Position numbers and translations under genes: made by a program. DNA of 64,000 bases, taken from positions 1 through 64,000 of the forward strand of contig JABLXR010000027.1 of assembly GCA_013178015.1 (NCBI GenBank), given 5' to 3'. This document shows, piece by piece, positions 33,422-41,968 of this stretch (positions are counted from its first letter, which is position 1; each line of letters opens with the position of its first letter). The notes under the pieces are model-generated. The model had not been told where the DNA came from, did no database searches, and saw only the letters and a list, made by a program, of their open reading frames with translations. Origin of the DNA: Anaerolineae bacterium. Lineage in GTDB: Bacteria > Chloroflexota > Anaerolineae > DRVO01.

Positions 33422-35374
33422 CTAGCCTCCTTGGCCCTGGTTCGGCAAGGTCTGGACGTGGGCTACCAGGTCCCAGATGTCCGCTTCACTCAGGAAGCCG
33501 TAGAAGCCGTACATCATAGTGCCTGGGACCCCGTCCCAAGTTCGCCAGAAGATGTAAGCCTGACTCATGTTGGGGGCGAAGGCCGCCGGCCCGGGGATGC
33601 CGTGCCCGGCCGTGTCGGGACCGTTGCCCTGCCCCTGGTTGCTGTGGCAGGGGCCGCAGTAGCTGTCAAACAACTGGGCGCCGTGGTCAGCTGAGATGGT
33701 ATGGCCCAGGTCCTGAGTCCACATGTCTGTGGAGACGGTCATAAAGTCGGTGGCCACGGAGCCGTCGCCATACACGCTGTCCACGGGCGCGGGTGGAACT
33801 GGCCCGCCGGCAGGCACGTTCATGACTATCGCCTGCTGGATGTACTTGATAACGTGCCAGCGGTTCTGGATGGGCATCCATTCGCCCCAGCTGGGCATGG
33901 CCGAGTTCTGCAGGCCATAGGTGACCCGGGCAAAGAAGTCACCGTCACTCAATCCGCGCACGTCCGGGTCGGTGAAGTTGGCCGGCGACACGTCCAGATA
34001 CTGGCCGTCCCAACCGTTTCCCAATCCGGCCAGGCCGTGGCAGTGAGCGCACATCAGGAGGAACATCTGCCGGCCCGGGTCGTAGGCGGCGGAGTCGGGC
34101 ATCGTCTGCGCCATGGCGATCTCAGGGTACGTCTGCTTGGCGGCGCTCTCCGGACGGGGTTCAGTCTGGGTGAAGTTGGTCCGGATGTAGTGCACGACGT
34201 TCCAGCGATCCTCGTCTGAGTACTCTAGTTTCCACGCAGGCATGGCCGTCCAGGGCACGCCCTCGCTGATGCGCCAGAAGTAGTCGGCATCGGTGAAGGT
34301 GGGGTTATCCATGGTGCCATAGCTGCCGTCGCCAAAGTCTGGGGGCGGTGGCTCTAGGCCCTGCCGGTAGATGCCGTGGCCACGACCGGCGTCGCCGTGG
34401 CAGACCCAGCACTCGCGGATGAAGATGTGCTTGCCCGCCTCCAGAGTCTCGATACCGGCCGGCACAGGGTTAGTGAGGCCAGCGTAGGGCTCCGGCGGGT
34501 CGCCCTCATCCGGGTCGCGAGCCATGGGCGCGGCGAACACCTGCTGCACGTACCGGATGACGCTCCAGCGCTGTTGCTCAGTGAGGCTGGCCTTCCAGAC
34601 AGGCATCACCGTTCCCGGGACACCCTCGGAAACGTGCCAGAACCACTGATCATCTGGCATGCTCCTGACGGGTTCCTGCTTGAAGTCCGCCGGAGTGACG
34701 ATCTTGGTACCGGCGTAGTGGCCCAGCCCGTTGCCAGCGCATCCGTGACAGGTCAGGCAGTACTTGACGTAGATCTCCTTGCCCTCCTGAAGCCCAGCTG
34801 CAGTCCACGTGGCCCAGCCCTGTGACTGGTCACCGGGCACCGGAGTCGCGGTCGGGTAGGGAACGGGGTCCACAGAACCGGCATACTCCGCCGGCGGCAA
34901 AACCATGTGTTGGGCTGAGGTACGATCGCCCAAGCGCGACAGGTAGGCGGCAATGTCCTGCAGCTCCTGCTCCGGGAGGAAGTACCAGTTGGGCATGATG
35001 GAGAGGGGCGACAGGTCTCGCGGGCGCCTCAGATGCTCGATCTCCCAGGCCACGCTGCGTTTGCGGCCGATGTAGGACAAGTCTGGCCCAGTCCTCTCCG
35101 ACCCCAGGATCATGGGGTTGTCGAACACGTAGTCCCCGCCATCGGAGACGGAGCCCATGCCTGTGTCCTCGTCGCGGACGTACTGGGTGTGGCAGTAGTT
35201 GCAGCCGTTGCTGTAGTAGGCGACCCGGCCACGTTCTTCGGCCTCAGTGTAGGGGAGAGCGATGAAGGTTTGGCTGGGGTTCCACACCAGACCGGGAATG
35301 AAGACGGCGGCCGCTGCCACGGCGAGGAACACGATCATGGCGCCGAACACCACCACTCTGAAGGTCATTCTCAT
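33422..35374 (-). CDS. ccoO: pentaheme cytochrome c: CcoO fused to four cytochrome c domains
   Basis: A 650-residue protein anchored by one N-terminal helix (about 5-30). Residues 40-150 are CcoO: CNYCH (58-62), HTQYVR, GSERTGPDLSYIGRK and the distal Met in SIMPNW. Four class I cytochrome c domains follow with CLTCH (206-210), CWVCH (322-326), CAHCH (442-446) and CGPCH (573-577). Each has a downstream Met ligand candidate (TVMPVW, TAMPAW, SAMPSW, TMMYGF). Normal CcoO is about 200 residues with one haem, and the dihaem CcoP is separate. Here the extra haems are carried on CcoO itself. The protein lies 11 bases after ccoN. Confidence 0.93.
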   Translation of the reverse strand: MRMTFRVVVFGAMIVFLAVAAAAVFIPGLVWNPSQTFIALPYTEAEERGRVAYYSNGCNYCHTQYVRDEDTGMGSVSDGGDYVFDNPMILGSERTGPDLSYIGRKRSVAWEIEHLRRPRDLSPLSIMPNWYFLPEQELQDIAAYLSRLGDRTSAQHMVLPPAEYAGSVDPVPYPTATPVPGDQSQGWATWTAAGLQEGKEIYVKYCLTCHGCAGNGLGHYAGTKIVTPADFKQEPVRSMPDDQWFWHVSEGVPGTVMPVWKASLTEQQRWSVIRYVQQVFAAPMARDPDEGDPPEPYAGLTNPVPAGIETLEAGKHIFIRECWVCHGDAGRGHGIYRQGLEPPPPDFGDGSYGTMDNPTFTDADYFWRISEGVPWTAMPAWKLEYSDEDRWNVVHYIRTNFTQTEPRPESAAKQTYPEIAMAQTMPDSAAYDPGRQMFLLMCAHCHGLAGLGNGWDGQYLDVSPANFTDPDVRGLSDGDFFARVTYGLQNSAMPSWGEWMPIQNRWHVIKYIQQAIVMNVPAGGPVPPAPVDSVYGDGSVATDFMTVSTDMWTQDLGHTISADHGAQLFDSYCGPCHSNQGQGNGPDTAGHGIPGPAAFAPNMSQAYIFWRTWDGVPGTMMYGFYGFLSEADIWDLVAHVQTLPNQGQGG

Positions 35375-35385
35375 GCGGGCACCCC

Positions 35386-36789
35386 CTAATAGGCCGGCGC
35401 CGAGTAGGCAGTGGTCTCGCCCGGCTCTACGGTCGGGTGGCGGGCCGGTCTGCCTGCCAAGGCCGTGGCGAAGAGGTTGTAGGTGAAGATCATGAAGCTA
35501 AGGACCAGTAGGACGCCTCCCGTGGCCCGCAGAGCCATGTAGGGCCGCAGGCCAGGCAGGACGCTCCACACCGGAAGACCCTGGTGCACCCAGTTGGTTC
35601 CCTGGGTCAGGCCGGTGAGCAGGAAGCCTCCAAAGAAGAAGGTGAACCCCACGACGTAGAGGCTGTACTGAACATTGGCCAGCGTGCGGCTGAAGAGCAC
35701 CCGTCTGTAGATCCTTGGAATGACATAGTAGGCCCCGCCGACCACGGTGGAGGCGGCGAAGAAGAGCAGAGACAAGTGTGCATGTCCGGGAACGTACTGA
35801 GAGAAGTGCGTCAGCAGGTTGATGTGGCGCAGCGCTTGATGCGAGCCCTGATAGGAGACGAGAACGTAAGCCGCCCAGCCGGTGACGATGAAGCGCAGAG
35901 GTAGGCTCGTAAGAACACGGTTCCAGTTGCCTCTCATGGTGAGGAAGATGTTCATCATGAAGGCGACCACCGGTAGGACCATGCCGATGCTCTCGGCGAC
36001 AGCTATGGTCTTGAGCCAATAGGGGATCGGCGCCCACAGAAGGTGGTGCGCGCCCACACCGGTGTAGAAGAAGGCGATACCCCAGAATGCTATCAGGGAA
36101 AGGAAGTGGCTGTAGAGTGGGGTATTGGTCTCCTTGGGCACCACGTAGTACATCACCGGCAGCAGCCCGGTAGTGAACCAGAGGCCAAGGACGTTGTGGC
36201 CGTAGAACCAGTTGAAGATGGTGTCGTCGATACCGGTGAGGGCCCCGGTCCAGGGATGCCACATAACGTTTCCGATGAAGTAGAGCATGGGCATCCAGAC
36301 CAAGGTGCCGGCAATGTACCATAAGCTAACGTAGAGCTTGGGCTCTATCCGGTGGCGAATGGTCATGTAGAGGTTCGCCAGGTTGAGCACGAGCACCACC
36401 ATGACGGCGACATCAACTCCCCAGGTGAGCTCGGCGTACTCCCGGCTCTGAGTGTGCTGGTTGACCAGGCCCCAGATGCCAACGATGAGAGCGACGTTCC
36501 ATAGAATGACCGTGAGGTTGCCCAGGGACTCACTCCAGAGGCGGCGGCCCGTGAGCCTCGGCACTATGTAGAGCCACATACCCATCATGCCACCAGAGAG
36601 GAAGGCGAACATGACGGTGTTGGTGTGTGCCTGGCGCAAGCGGCTGAAGACCAGTTGGGGTATCCCTTCGAGGAAGTCAGGGAACACGAACTGAGTCGCC
36701 AGGATCAGGCCCATCAGGACTCCGATGACGATCCAGATCGAGGCAGCTAGGATGAAGTTACGGCTAGCACTATCCGGTTTGGTGAACAT
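35386..36789 (-). CDS. ccoN: cbb3-type cytochrome c oxidase catalytic subunit I
   Basis: A 467-residue polytopic subunit of a C-family haem-copper oxidase, which reduces O2 at high affinity. Ligands are recognisable: His55 and His338 for haem b, His336 for haem b3, His198, His248 and His249 for CuB. Tyr242 sits six residues before the HH pair, the spacing typical of the cbb3 cross-linked Tyr. The ATG at 36789 has AGGAG 8 bases upstream; an in-frame extension to 36885 is unlikely. It leads the operon ccoN, pentaheme ccoO, ccoS-like, CcoP-N-like, ABM-type protein, ccoI-like. Confidence 0.95.
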   Translation of the reverse strand: MFTKPDSASRNFILAASIWIVIGVLMGLILATQFVFPDFLEGIPQLVFSRLRQAHTNTVMFAFLSGGMMGMWLYIVPRLTGRRLWSESLGNLTVILWNVALIVGIWGLVNQHTQSREYAELTWGVDVAVMVVLVLNLANLYMTIRHRIEPKLYVSLWYIAGTLVWMPMLYFIGNVMWHPWTGALTGIDDTIFNWFYGHNVLGLWFTTGLLPVMYYVVPKETNTPLYSHFLSLIAFWGIAFFYTGVGAHHLLWAPIPYWLKTIAVAESIGMVLPVVAFMMNIFLTMRGNWNRVLTSLPLRFIVTGWAAYVLVSYQGSHQALRHINLLTHFSQYVPGHAHLSLLFFAASTVVGGAYYVIPRIYRRVLFSRTLANVQYSLYVVGFTFFFGGFLLTGLTQGTNWVHQGLPVWSVLPGLRPYMALRATGGVLLVLSFMIFTYNLFATALAGRPARHPTVEPGETTAYSAPAY

Positions 36790-37277
36790 TGACCGACTCC
36801 TGTCGCGATCGAAGCTCAGGCCAACTCGGTGCTGGAGGGGACGGTACTGCATGTGAGGACAGCAGCAGCTCACGGAGAGTGGCAATAGGTGGCCGATCCA
36901 GCGGCACTAGCCGAAAGGGAGGCGTTCGACAGGAGAGGGTGCATACGCATCGCAGACCACCCTGGCAACAGACCATGCCAACACTGAATCAGGCGCCTTA
37001 CCAGTCCGCGGTTGGCGACCGGGCGCCCGACACGCTCCGCCAACCGACTCGATTCTGCTCCCGGTGCCCTGCCTCTGTCAAGCCAGCTGCAGACAACTGC
37101 ATCAGAGCGGATACCGGCTTGCTACGGGTGAGATGAGGCGCCGCGCGCAGGTCACTCGTGTCGATACGCCGTGTCAGCGAGCTTGTTCGCAGCGCCTTCC
37201 CGCTCTATCCTGTGCCCTCGACCCACCTCAGAACCCAGTGGCGCCGGCGCCGGCGCCTACCGCTTTCAGGAGAGCCT
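36790..37277. other. divergent promoter region between ccoN and transketolase genes
   Basis: This 488-base stretch separates the oxidase operon (minus) from the transketolase genes (plus). I looked for an FNR-type TTGAT-N4-ATCAA site and do not see one. A GGCGCCGGCGCCGGCGCC-like run at 37241-37258, just upstream of the transketolase ribosome-binding site, is strongly self-complementary. No gene is supported. Confidence 0.45.
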
Positions 37278-38102
37278 ATGTACTCGGAGAGCTTGATCGC
37301 CCAACTGGAGGAGCGCGCCCGGCAACTGCGCTGCGATGTGCTCCAGATGGTCTACGACGCCGGATCGGGGCACCCGGGAGGGTCGCTCTCGGCCGCCGAG
37401 ATCATCGCTGCCCTCTACTTCCAGCGCCTGCGCCTGGACCCCAACAGGCCGGACTGCCCCGAGCGCGACCGCTTCATCCTCTCCAAGGGCCACGCCGCCC
37501 CCACCCTCTACGCTGCCCTGGCCCGGCGCGGCTTCTTCCCGGTGGAGGAGCTGTGCACCCTGCGCCAGCTGGACTCCCGGCTGCAGGGGCACCCCGACCG
37601 GCTCAAGACTCCGGGGGTGGAGATGACCTCCGGGGCCTTGGGCCACGGCGTCGCCATCGGCGCCGGGCTGGCGCTGGCCGCGCGGCGTGCCGGCCAGACC
37701 TGGCGCACCTACGTGCTACTGGGCGACGGCGAGGTGCAGGCGGGCGTCGTCTGGGAGGGGGCCCTCATCGCCGCTAAGTACGGCCTGAGCCACCTCACCT
37801 GCATCCTAGACCAGAACGACGTTCAGCTGGACGGGCCAGTGCACGAGATCCTGCCCCTCGAGCCCCTGGTGGACAAGTGGCGCGCCTTCGGCTGGGCCAC
37901 GGTGGAGATTGACGGCCACAACGTCCGCCAGATCCTGGAGGCGCTGGACCTGGCCGCCAACATCCACGACCGCCCCACCATGATCGTCGCTCACACCACT
38001 AAGGGCAGGGGATGCAGCTTCATGGAGGGCAAGTCGGCCTGGCACGGGCGGGTGCCCAGCGCGGAAGAGCTGGCCTGCGCTTTGGAGGAACTCAATGCCT
38101 GA
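37278..38102 (+). CDS. transketolase, N-terminal (TPP-binding) subunit
   Basis: A 274-residue half transketolase. It has GHPGGSLSAAEIIAALYF (32-49), SKGHAAPTLYAALA, LQGHPD, MTSGALGHGVAIGAGLA, and the thiamine-diphosphate/Mg motif GDGEVQAGVVWEG followed by DQNDVQLDG. The pyrimidine-binding half is encoded by the next gene (8-base overlap). Split transketolases act in the pentose phosphate pathway or in specialised ketose metabolism. The ATG at 37278 follows AGGAGAG. Confidence 0.95.
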   Translation: MYSESLIAQLEERARQLRCDVLQMVYDAGSGHPGGSLSAAEIIAALYFQRLRLDPNRPDCPERDRFILSKGHAAPTLYAALARRGFFPVEELCTLRQLDSRLQGHPDRLKTPGVEMTSGALGHGVAIGAGLALAARRAGQTWRTYVLLGDGEVQAGVVWEGALIAAKYGLSHLTCILDQNDVQLDGPVHEILPLEPLVDKWRAFGWATVEIDGHNVRQILEALDLAANIHDRPTMIVAHTTKGRGCSFMEGKSAWHGRVPSAEELACALEELNA

Positions 38103-39024
38103 GATGCGCGACACCTACGGCCGAGCCCTGGCCGAGTACGGAGCCCAGAACGAGCGAGTGGTGGCGCTGGACGCCGACGTGTCCGCCTCCACCCGCAGCC
38201 GCTACTTCGGGGATCGCTTCCCCGACCGCTTCTACAACGTGGGCATCACTGAGGCGGCCATGGTGGACGTGGCCGCTGGCCTGGCCCTCGGGGGCATGAT
38301 CCCCTTCGCTCACACCTTCGCCTTCCTGCTGGCTCTGCGGGCCGCCGAACAAGTCCGCACCTGCGTGGCCTACGCCCGCACCAACGTCAAGCTGGTGGGA
38401 GCCTACGGCGGGCTGTCCGACAGCAAAGATGGCCCCACCCATCACTCCATCTGCGACCTGGCGGTCATGCGAGCCCTGCCCAACCTGACAGTGATCGTTC
38501 CCGCCGACGGCATCGAGGCCGCCGCCTGCGTGCCGGTGGTGGCCGAGCTGGACGGGCCGGTGTACCTGCGCCTTAGCCGGGCCGACGTGCCCGACCTCAT
38601 GCCGGAGGGCTACCGGTTCCAGGTGGGCAAGGGCGCGGTTCTGCGGGAGGGCAGGGACGTGGCCATCGTCAACTGCGGGGTGCTCCTGTCCCGCTGCCTG
38701 CGGGCGGCAGAGGAGCTGGCGTCGCGGGGGATCTCGGCTACGGTGGTGAACCTTCCCACGCTCAAGCCACTAGACGAAGAGCTGCTGCTCCAGGTGGCCG
38801 AGGCGGGGGCGGTGGTCACGGTGGAGGAGCATACCGTGATCGGGGGGCTGGGCGGCGCGGTGGCCGAGTTCCTATCAGCGCACCGGCCCACGCCGCTGCA
38901 GATGGTGGGCATCCACGACACGTTCACCGAGACCGGCCCCTACGAAGGACTGCTGGACCGCTGGGGCATGAGCGTGGCCGACATAGTGGCCGCCTGCCAG
39001 CGGGCGCTCGCCGCGGTGGGATAG
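38095..39024 (+). CDS. transketolase, C-terminal subunit
   Basis: A 309-residue partner of the preceding gene. The catalytic Glu of the pyrimidine domain is in FYNVGITEAAMVDVAAGLAL (near 46-65), with FAFLLALRAAEQVRTCVAY, GPTHHSICD and the C-terminal transketolase_C region (VTVEEHTVIGGLGGAVAEFL). The 8-base overlap implies coupled translation to a 1:1 complex. Such split pairs also occur in DXP-synthase-like and apulose/sugar catabolic enzymes, so the precise substrate is uncertain. Confidence 0.95.
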   Translation: MPEMRDTYGRALAEYGAQNERVVALDADVSASTRSRYFGDRFPDRFYNVGITEAAMVDVAAGLALGGMIPFAHTFAFLLALRAAEQVRTCVAYARTNVKLVGAYGGLSDSKDGPTHHSICDLAVMRALPNLTVIVPADGIEAAACVPVVAELDGPVYLRLSRADVPDLMPEGYRFQVGKGAVLREGRDVAIVNCGVLLSRCLRAAEELASRGISATVVNLPTLKPLDEELLLQVAEAGAVVTVEEHTVIGGLGGAVAEFLSAHRPTPLQMVGIHDTFTETGPYEGLLDRWGMSVADIVAACQRALAAVG

Positions 39025-39123
39025 GAGACAGAACGGAGACGCTTCGGGGAGAGGAGAGGGTGGCAGCCGGGTGCAACTAGTAGAGCGCTGCCTTCAGGCT
39101 CTTGGCCCCCGGTTCCTGTCTCC
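39024..39123 (+). repeat. nested inverted repeat starting at a stop codon
   Basis: The words ggagacagaacgg on the left and ccggttcctgtctcc on the right pair imperfectly, with an inner GGCAGC/GCTGCC stem (39062-39067/39087-39092). The first G is the last base of the transketolase TAG. This is a plus-strand member of the stop-adjacent inverted repeats seen elsewhere in this window and probably a 3'-end hairpin. Confidence 0.65.
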
Positions 39124-39165
39124 ACCCCCTTGGCCGATATTCCAGAGGTCTCTGCAGGAGAGTGA

Positions 39166-39894
39166 ATGCCCTTCCACTTCGGCGCCTGGGACGCCGTGCT
39201 GATCGTCGCTGTGTCGGTACAGGCGACGGCGCTGGCATACCTCCCCCAGCCACGGCTCAAGGCCCTGGCCTACGTGTTGCCCTTTCCCTTCACCATCGCC
39301 ACCCTGGCTCTGGGCCGCCCCGTGGACGCCACCAACGTGCTGGGACTGTTACTCCTCTTCGGCTACATCCAGGGAGTGCGACTGCTGCACGATCGCCTGC
39401 GGCTGCCTATCGTGGCCGCCATCCTCCTCTCCGCCCTGAGCTACACCGCCGCCGGCTGGTTAATGGCGCCGATCGTCCCGGCCAGCGACGGTGCGTTCTG
39501 GGCCGCCGTGGCGCTGAGCCTGGCTCTTGCCGCGACGCTCTACCTGCGCATCAGCCACCGCGACGAGAGAGCCCACCGCACTACGCTGCCGGTGTGGATC
39601 AAGCTGCCCGTGGTGGCTTCCGTGATCGTGGCCCTGGTGATCGTCAAGGAGTACCTCCAGGGGTTCATGACCCTCTTCCCTATGGTGGGGGTGGTGGGCG
39701 CCTACGAGGCGCGCCACTCGCTCTGGACCATGGGACGACAGATCCCCACCTGGATGCTGGCGATGATCCCCATGCTGGTGGTGATCCGGCTGACCCAATA
39801 CGGCCTGGGCCTGCCCGGCGCTCTGGCGCTGGGGTGGGTGGTCTTCCTGGCCGTGCTGCTGCCCCTGACCCGCAGGCAGTGGCGCCGCGGTTAA
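39166..39894 (+). CDS. polytopic membrane protein, unknown function
   Basis: A 242-residue protein with about seven hydrophobic segments spread over its length and short basic loops (LLHDRLRLP, LRISHRDERAHR, LTRRQWRRG). A charged segment KEYLQGFMTLFP near 165-176 lies between helices. I do not recognise the family. It lies 142 bases after the transketolase genes, beyond an inverted repeat, and is probably a separate transcript. Confidence 0.7.
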   Translation: MPFHFGAWDAVLIVAVSVQATALAYLPQPRLKALAYVLPFPFTIATLALGRPVDATNVLGLLLLFGYIQGVRLLHDRLRLPIVAAILLSALSYTAAGWLMAPIVPASDGAFWAAVALSLALAATLYLRISHRDERAHRTTLPVWIKLPVVASVIVALVIVKEYLQGFMTLFPMVGVVGAYEARHSLWTMGRQIPTWMLAMIPMLVVIRLTQYGLGLPGALALGWVVFLAVLLPLTRRQWRRG

Positions 39895-40025
39895 GGCGAG
39901 GCTGGAGCCGGGGCCGGGAACCTTTGGCGAGGCCGATGCGTCTAAGTGGTGCAGCTCGCCCGTGGGGGCAGACGCCGACCCCGGGATAGCTCCCTGGTCG
40001 AGACTACACAAGCATGGAGGCAACC

Positions 40026-40781
40026 ATGAGCAAAGGACGAGCGTTCGCGGCCACCGCCATCACCAGCCTGCTAGTGATCGCACTGGTGCTGGCCGGCAGC
40101 AGCCTGAGTGTGGGCACCGCGGCCCAGGCCCAGGACACCGCAGCTCCCAGCGCAACCCGGTTCATTACCGTGGTGGGGCAAGGCAAGACGAACGTCGAGC
40201 CCGACATCGCCACCCTGAATTTGGGGGTGCAGACCAAGGCGGCCAAGGTGGACGAGGCCATGTCCGAGAACACCGCGATCATGGACGCCATCATGGAGGC
40301 GCTCCTGGCGGCCGGCATCGAGGAGAAGGACATCCAGACTACCAGCTACAACATCTACCTCGATGAAGGGTATCGGGCACCGGACGTGGAGCCGGAGCCG
40401 GTCTACCGGGTGTCGAACATGGTTCTGGTGAAGGTACGCGATCTGGAGGCAGTGGGCGAAGTCCTGGACGCAGCGGTAGCGGCGGGCGCCAACCAGATCT
40501 ACGGCATCAGTTTCACCCTCGAGGACTGGAGCGAGGCTGAGGCCGAAGCTCGAGCGGAGGCGATGGCCGACGCACGGGCCCGGGCTGAGGAGTTGGCCGG
40601 CCTGGCCGAGGTGGAGGTCGGCGAGGTGCTGAGCATCAGCGAGGTAGTAGGTGGCACCGCTCCTTACGCTGCCAGCTACGGCGTCGCCTTGGAAAGAGCA
40701 GCTATGGGTGGCGGCGGCGCCATTGCTCCCGGCGAACTGGAGTACAGCACCAGGATTCAGGTCACCTACGCACTGCGGTAG
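40026..40781 (+). CDS. SIMPL-domain (DUF541) secreted protein
   Basis: A 251-residue exported protein. A signal peptide occupies residues 1-36 (cleavage near AAQAQ-D). The rest matches SIMPL/DUF541: ITVVGQGKTNVEPDIATLNLGVQTKA, the KDIQTTSYNIYL strand, VYRVSNMVLVKVRDLEAVGEVLDAAVAAGANQI and the helix AEARAEAMADARARAEELAGLAEV. Members form oligomeric periplasmic or surface assemblies of unclear role, some stress-linked. The ATG at 40026 has GGAGG 8 bases before it. Confidence 0.92.
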   Translation: MSKGRAFAATAITSLLVIALVLAGSSLSVGTAAQAQDTAAPSATRFITVVGQGKTNVEPDIATLNLGVQTKAAKVDEAMSENTAIMDAIMEALLAAGIEEKDIQTTSYNIYLDEGYRAPDVEPEPVYRVSNMVLVKVRDLEAVGEVLDAAVAAGANQIYGISFTLEDWSEAEAEARAEAMADARARAEELAGLAEVEVGEVLSISEVVGGTAPYAASYGVALERAAMGGGGAIAPGELEYSTRIQVTYALR

Positions 40782-40783
40782 TA

Positions 40784-40911
40784 CGTGATTCGTGATGCGT
40801 GATACGTGACGCGTGATTCGTGATACGTGACGCGAGCGGGGCGTGATGTGGCACACACATCACGCCCCGCTCCTCGTTCCTCACCTATCACGCATCCCGC
40901 GTCACGCATCA
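40784..40911. repeat. word-type inverted repeat between convergent genes (CGTGATGCGTGATACGTGA words)
   Basis: The left arm is reiterated cgtgat(g/t)cgtgatacgtga words; the right arm is the complement (tatcacgcatcccgcgtcacgcatca). An inner perfect stem, gagcggggcgtgatgtg/cacatcacgccccgctc, sits at the centre. The last three bases are the stop codon (TCA read as TGA) of the Hsp20 gene at 40909. Likely a bidirectional 3'-end structure. Confidence 0.88.
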
Positions 40912-41358
40912 CTTTCCGCCACTCTGCACCTTGATGCTACGTGGCTTGATCTCCGCCGCCTTGGGCAGGGTGAGGGTGAGGACCCCGTCCTTGAAGGAGG
41001 CCTCTGCCTTGTCCGCCTCCACCGGCACGTTCAGGGTGACTACCCGGCGGAAGGGGCCGGTAGCCCGCTCCTGCACCACGTAATCCACGTTCTCGATGGG
41101 GGGCTTGATCTCGCCCCGGATGGTGACGGTGTCGCCCTCCACGGTGACATCTACATCCTCGGGCTTGACGCCGGGCACGCTCATGAGGATGACGATGTCC
41201 TCATCGGTGCTGTAGATGTCCAGAGGGGGACGCAGAGCCCTACCGGTGTCCCCTCTCCAGGTGGAGGGGCGCACGAAGCTGTCTTCGAAGAGGCGGTCCA
41301 TCATCTGCCGCAGGCTCACCGCCTCCGCTAGCGGATCCCATCGCGTTAGCGATCTCAT
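40909..41358 (-). CDS. Hsp20/alpha-crystallin family small heat-shock protein
   Basis: A 149-residue holdase chaperone. The alpha-crystallin domain runs about 46-140: IYSTDEDIVILMSVPGVKPEDVDVTVEGDTVTIRGE, the conserved FRRVVTLNVPVEADKAEASFKDGVLTLTLPK, and a C-terminal I-x-V-like tail (RSIKVQ) used for oligomer assembly. A second Hsp20 gene lies 48 bases upstream on the same strand. The stop codon is contributed by the adjacent inverted-repeat element. Confidence 0.96.
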   Translation of the reverse strand: MRSLTRWDPLAEAVSLRQMMDRLFEDSFVRPSTWRGDTGRALRPPLDIYSTDEDIVILMSVPGVKPEDVDVTVEGDTVTIRGEIKPPIENVDYVVQERATGPFRRVVTLNVPVEADKAEASFKDGVLTLTLPKAAEIKPRSIKVQSGGK

Positions 41359-41406
41359 CGTCCTAACTCCTAGCAGCTAATGATCTCGGGGAACCAGACG
41401 AGCTCT

Positions 41407-41856
41407 CTAGCTCGCGGCCTTTACCTGAATGCGGCGCGCCCGTGCCTCCTCGGCCTTGGGCAGGCTGAGCTTGAGCTCGCCGTTCTCCATCTTCGCTTCG
41501 GCGCCTTCAGCCTTCACGGCGCTGGGGAGGATGAGGCTGCGCTGCATCATGCCATAGGACCGCTCTCTGTAGGTGTAACGGTCCTCGGAGATGTCTTTCT
41601 CCTGCTTTTTCTCCGCCTTGATGGTGAGCATGTTGCCCTCGACCCGGATGTCCACGTCCTCCGGCTTCACGCCGGGCAGGGTGGCCTCTACCATGATGTG
41701 GTCGTCCTGGTCATACACGTCCACCGACATGCCACGGCCCATGCCGGTCAGGCTGGCCCAGGGCCTCACGATGCTCTCTTCGAAGAGACGGTCAATGGCG
41801 TCGCGCAGTGTCATCTCCCGGCCTTCGTCTTCTCTGCGGGGAACCAATTCAGCCAT
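41407..41856 (-). CDS. Hsp20/alpha-crystallin family small heat-shock protein
   Basis: A 149-residue paralogue of the downstream Hsp20. The domain includes DQDDHIMVEATLPGVKPEDVDIRVEGNMLTIKAEKKQEKD, GMMQRSLILPSAVKAEGAEAKMENGELKLSLPKAEE and the ARRIQVKA tail with the assembly motif. The two proteins share the VPGVKPEDVD-type core but differ in the N-terminal arm, so they may form mixed oligomers. I do not see a CIRCE (TTAGCACTC-type) operator upstream (41857-41968). Confidence 0.96.
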   Translation of the reverse strand: MAELVPRREDEGREMTLRDAIDRLFEESIVRPWASLTGMGRGMSVDVYDQDDHIMVEATLPGVKPEDVDIRVEGNMLTIKAEKKQEKDISEDRYTYRERSYGMMQRSLILPSAVKAEGAEAKMENGELKLSLPKAEEARARRIQVKAAS

Positions 41857-41968
41857 GACTAACCTCCTAACGCTGACTGCTGATGCCTGCTAACACAGGG
41901 CCCAGGTTACTCCAAGACCCCGATCTTCGTCAAGAGGGCTGCAAGACGCGCTGCCGGCCCCTCGTCGC

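Noticed and set aside
40784-40911. Possible CRISPR array from the repeated gtgatacgtga words.
   Set aside because: The words are back to back without unique spacers of constant length and form one inverted repeat; no cas genes are present.
41857-41968. Possible CIRCE/HrcA operator before the Hsp20 genes.
   Set aside because: The region has gttagca and gcgttag words but not the paired TTAGCACTC-N9-GAGTGCTAA structure.
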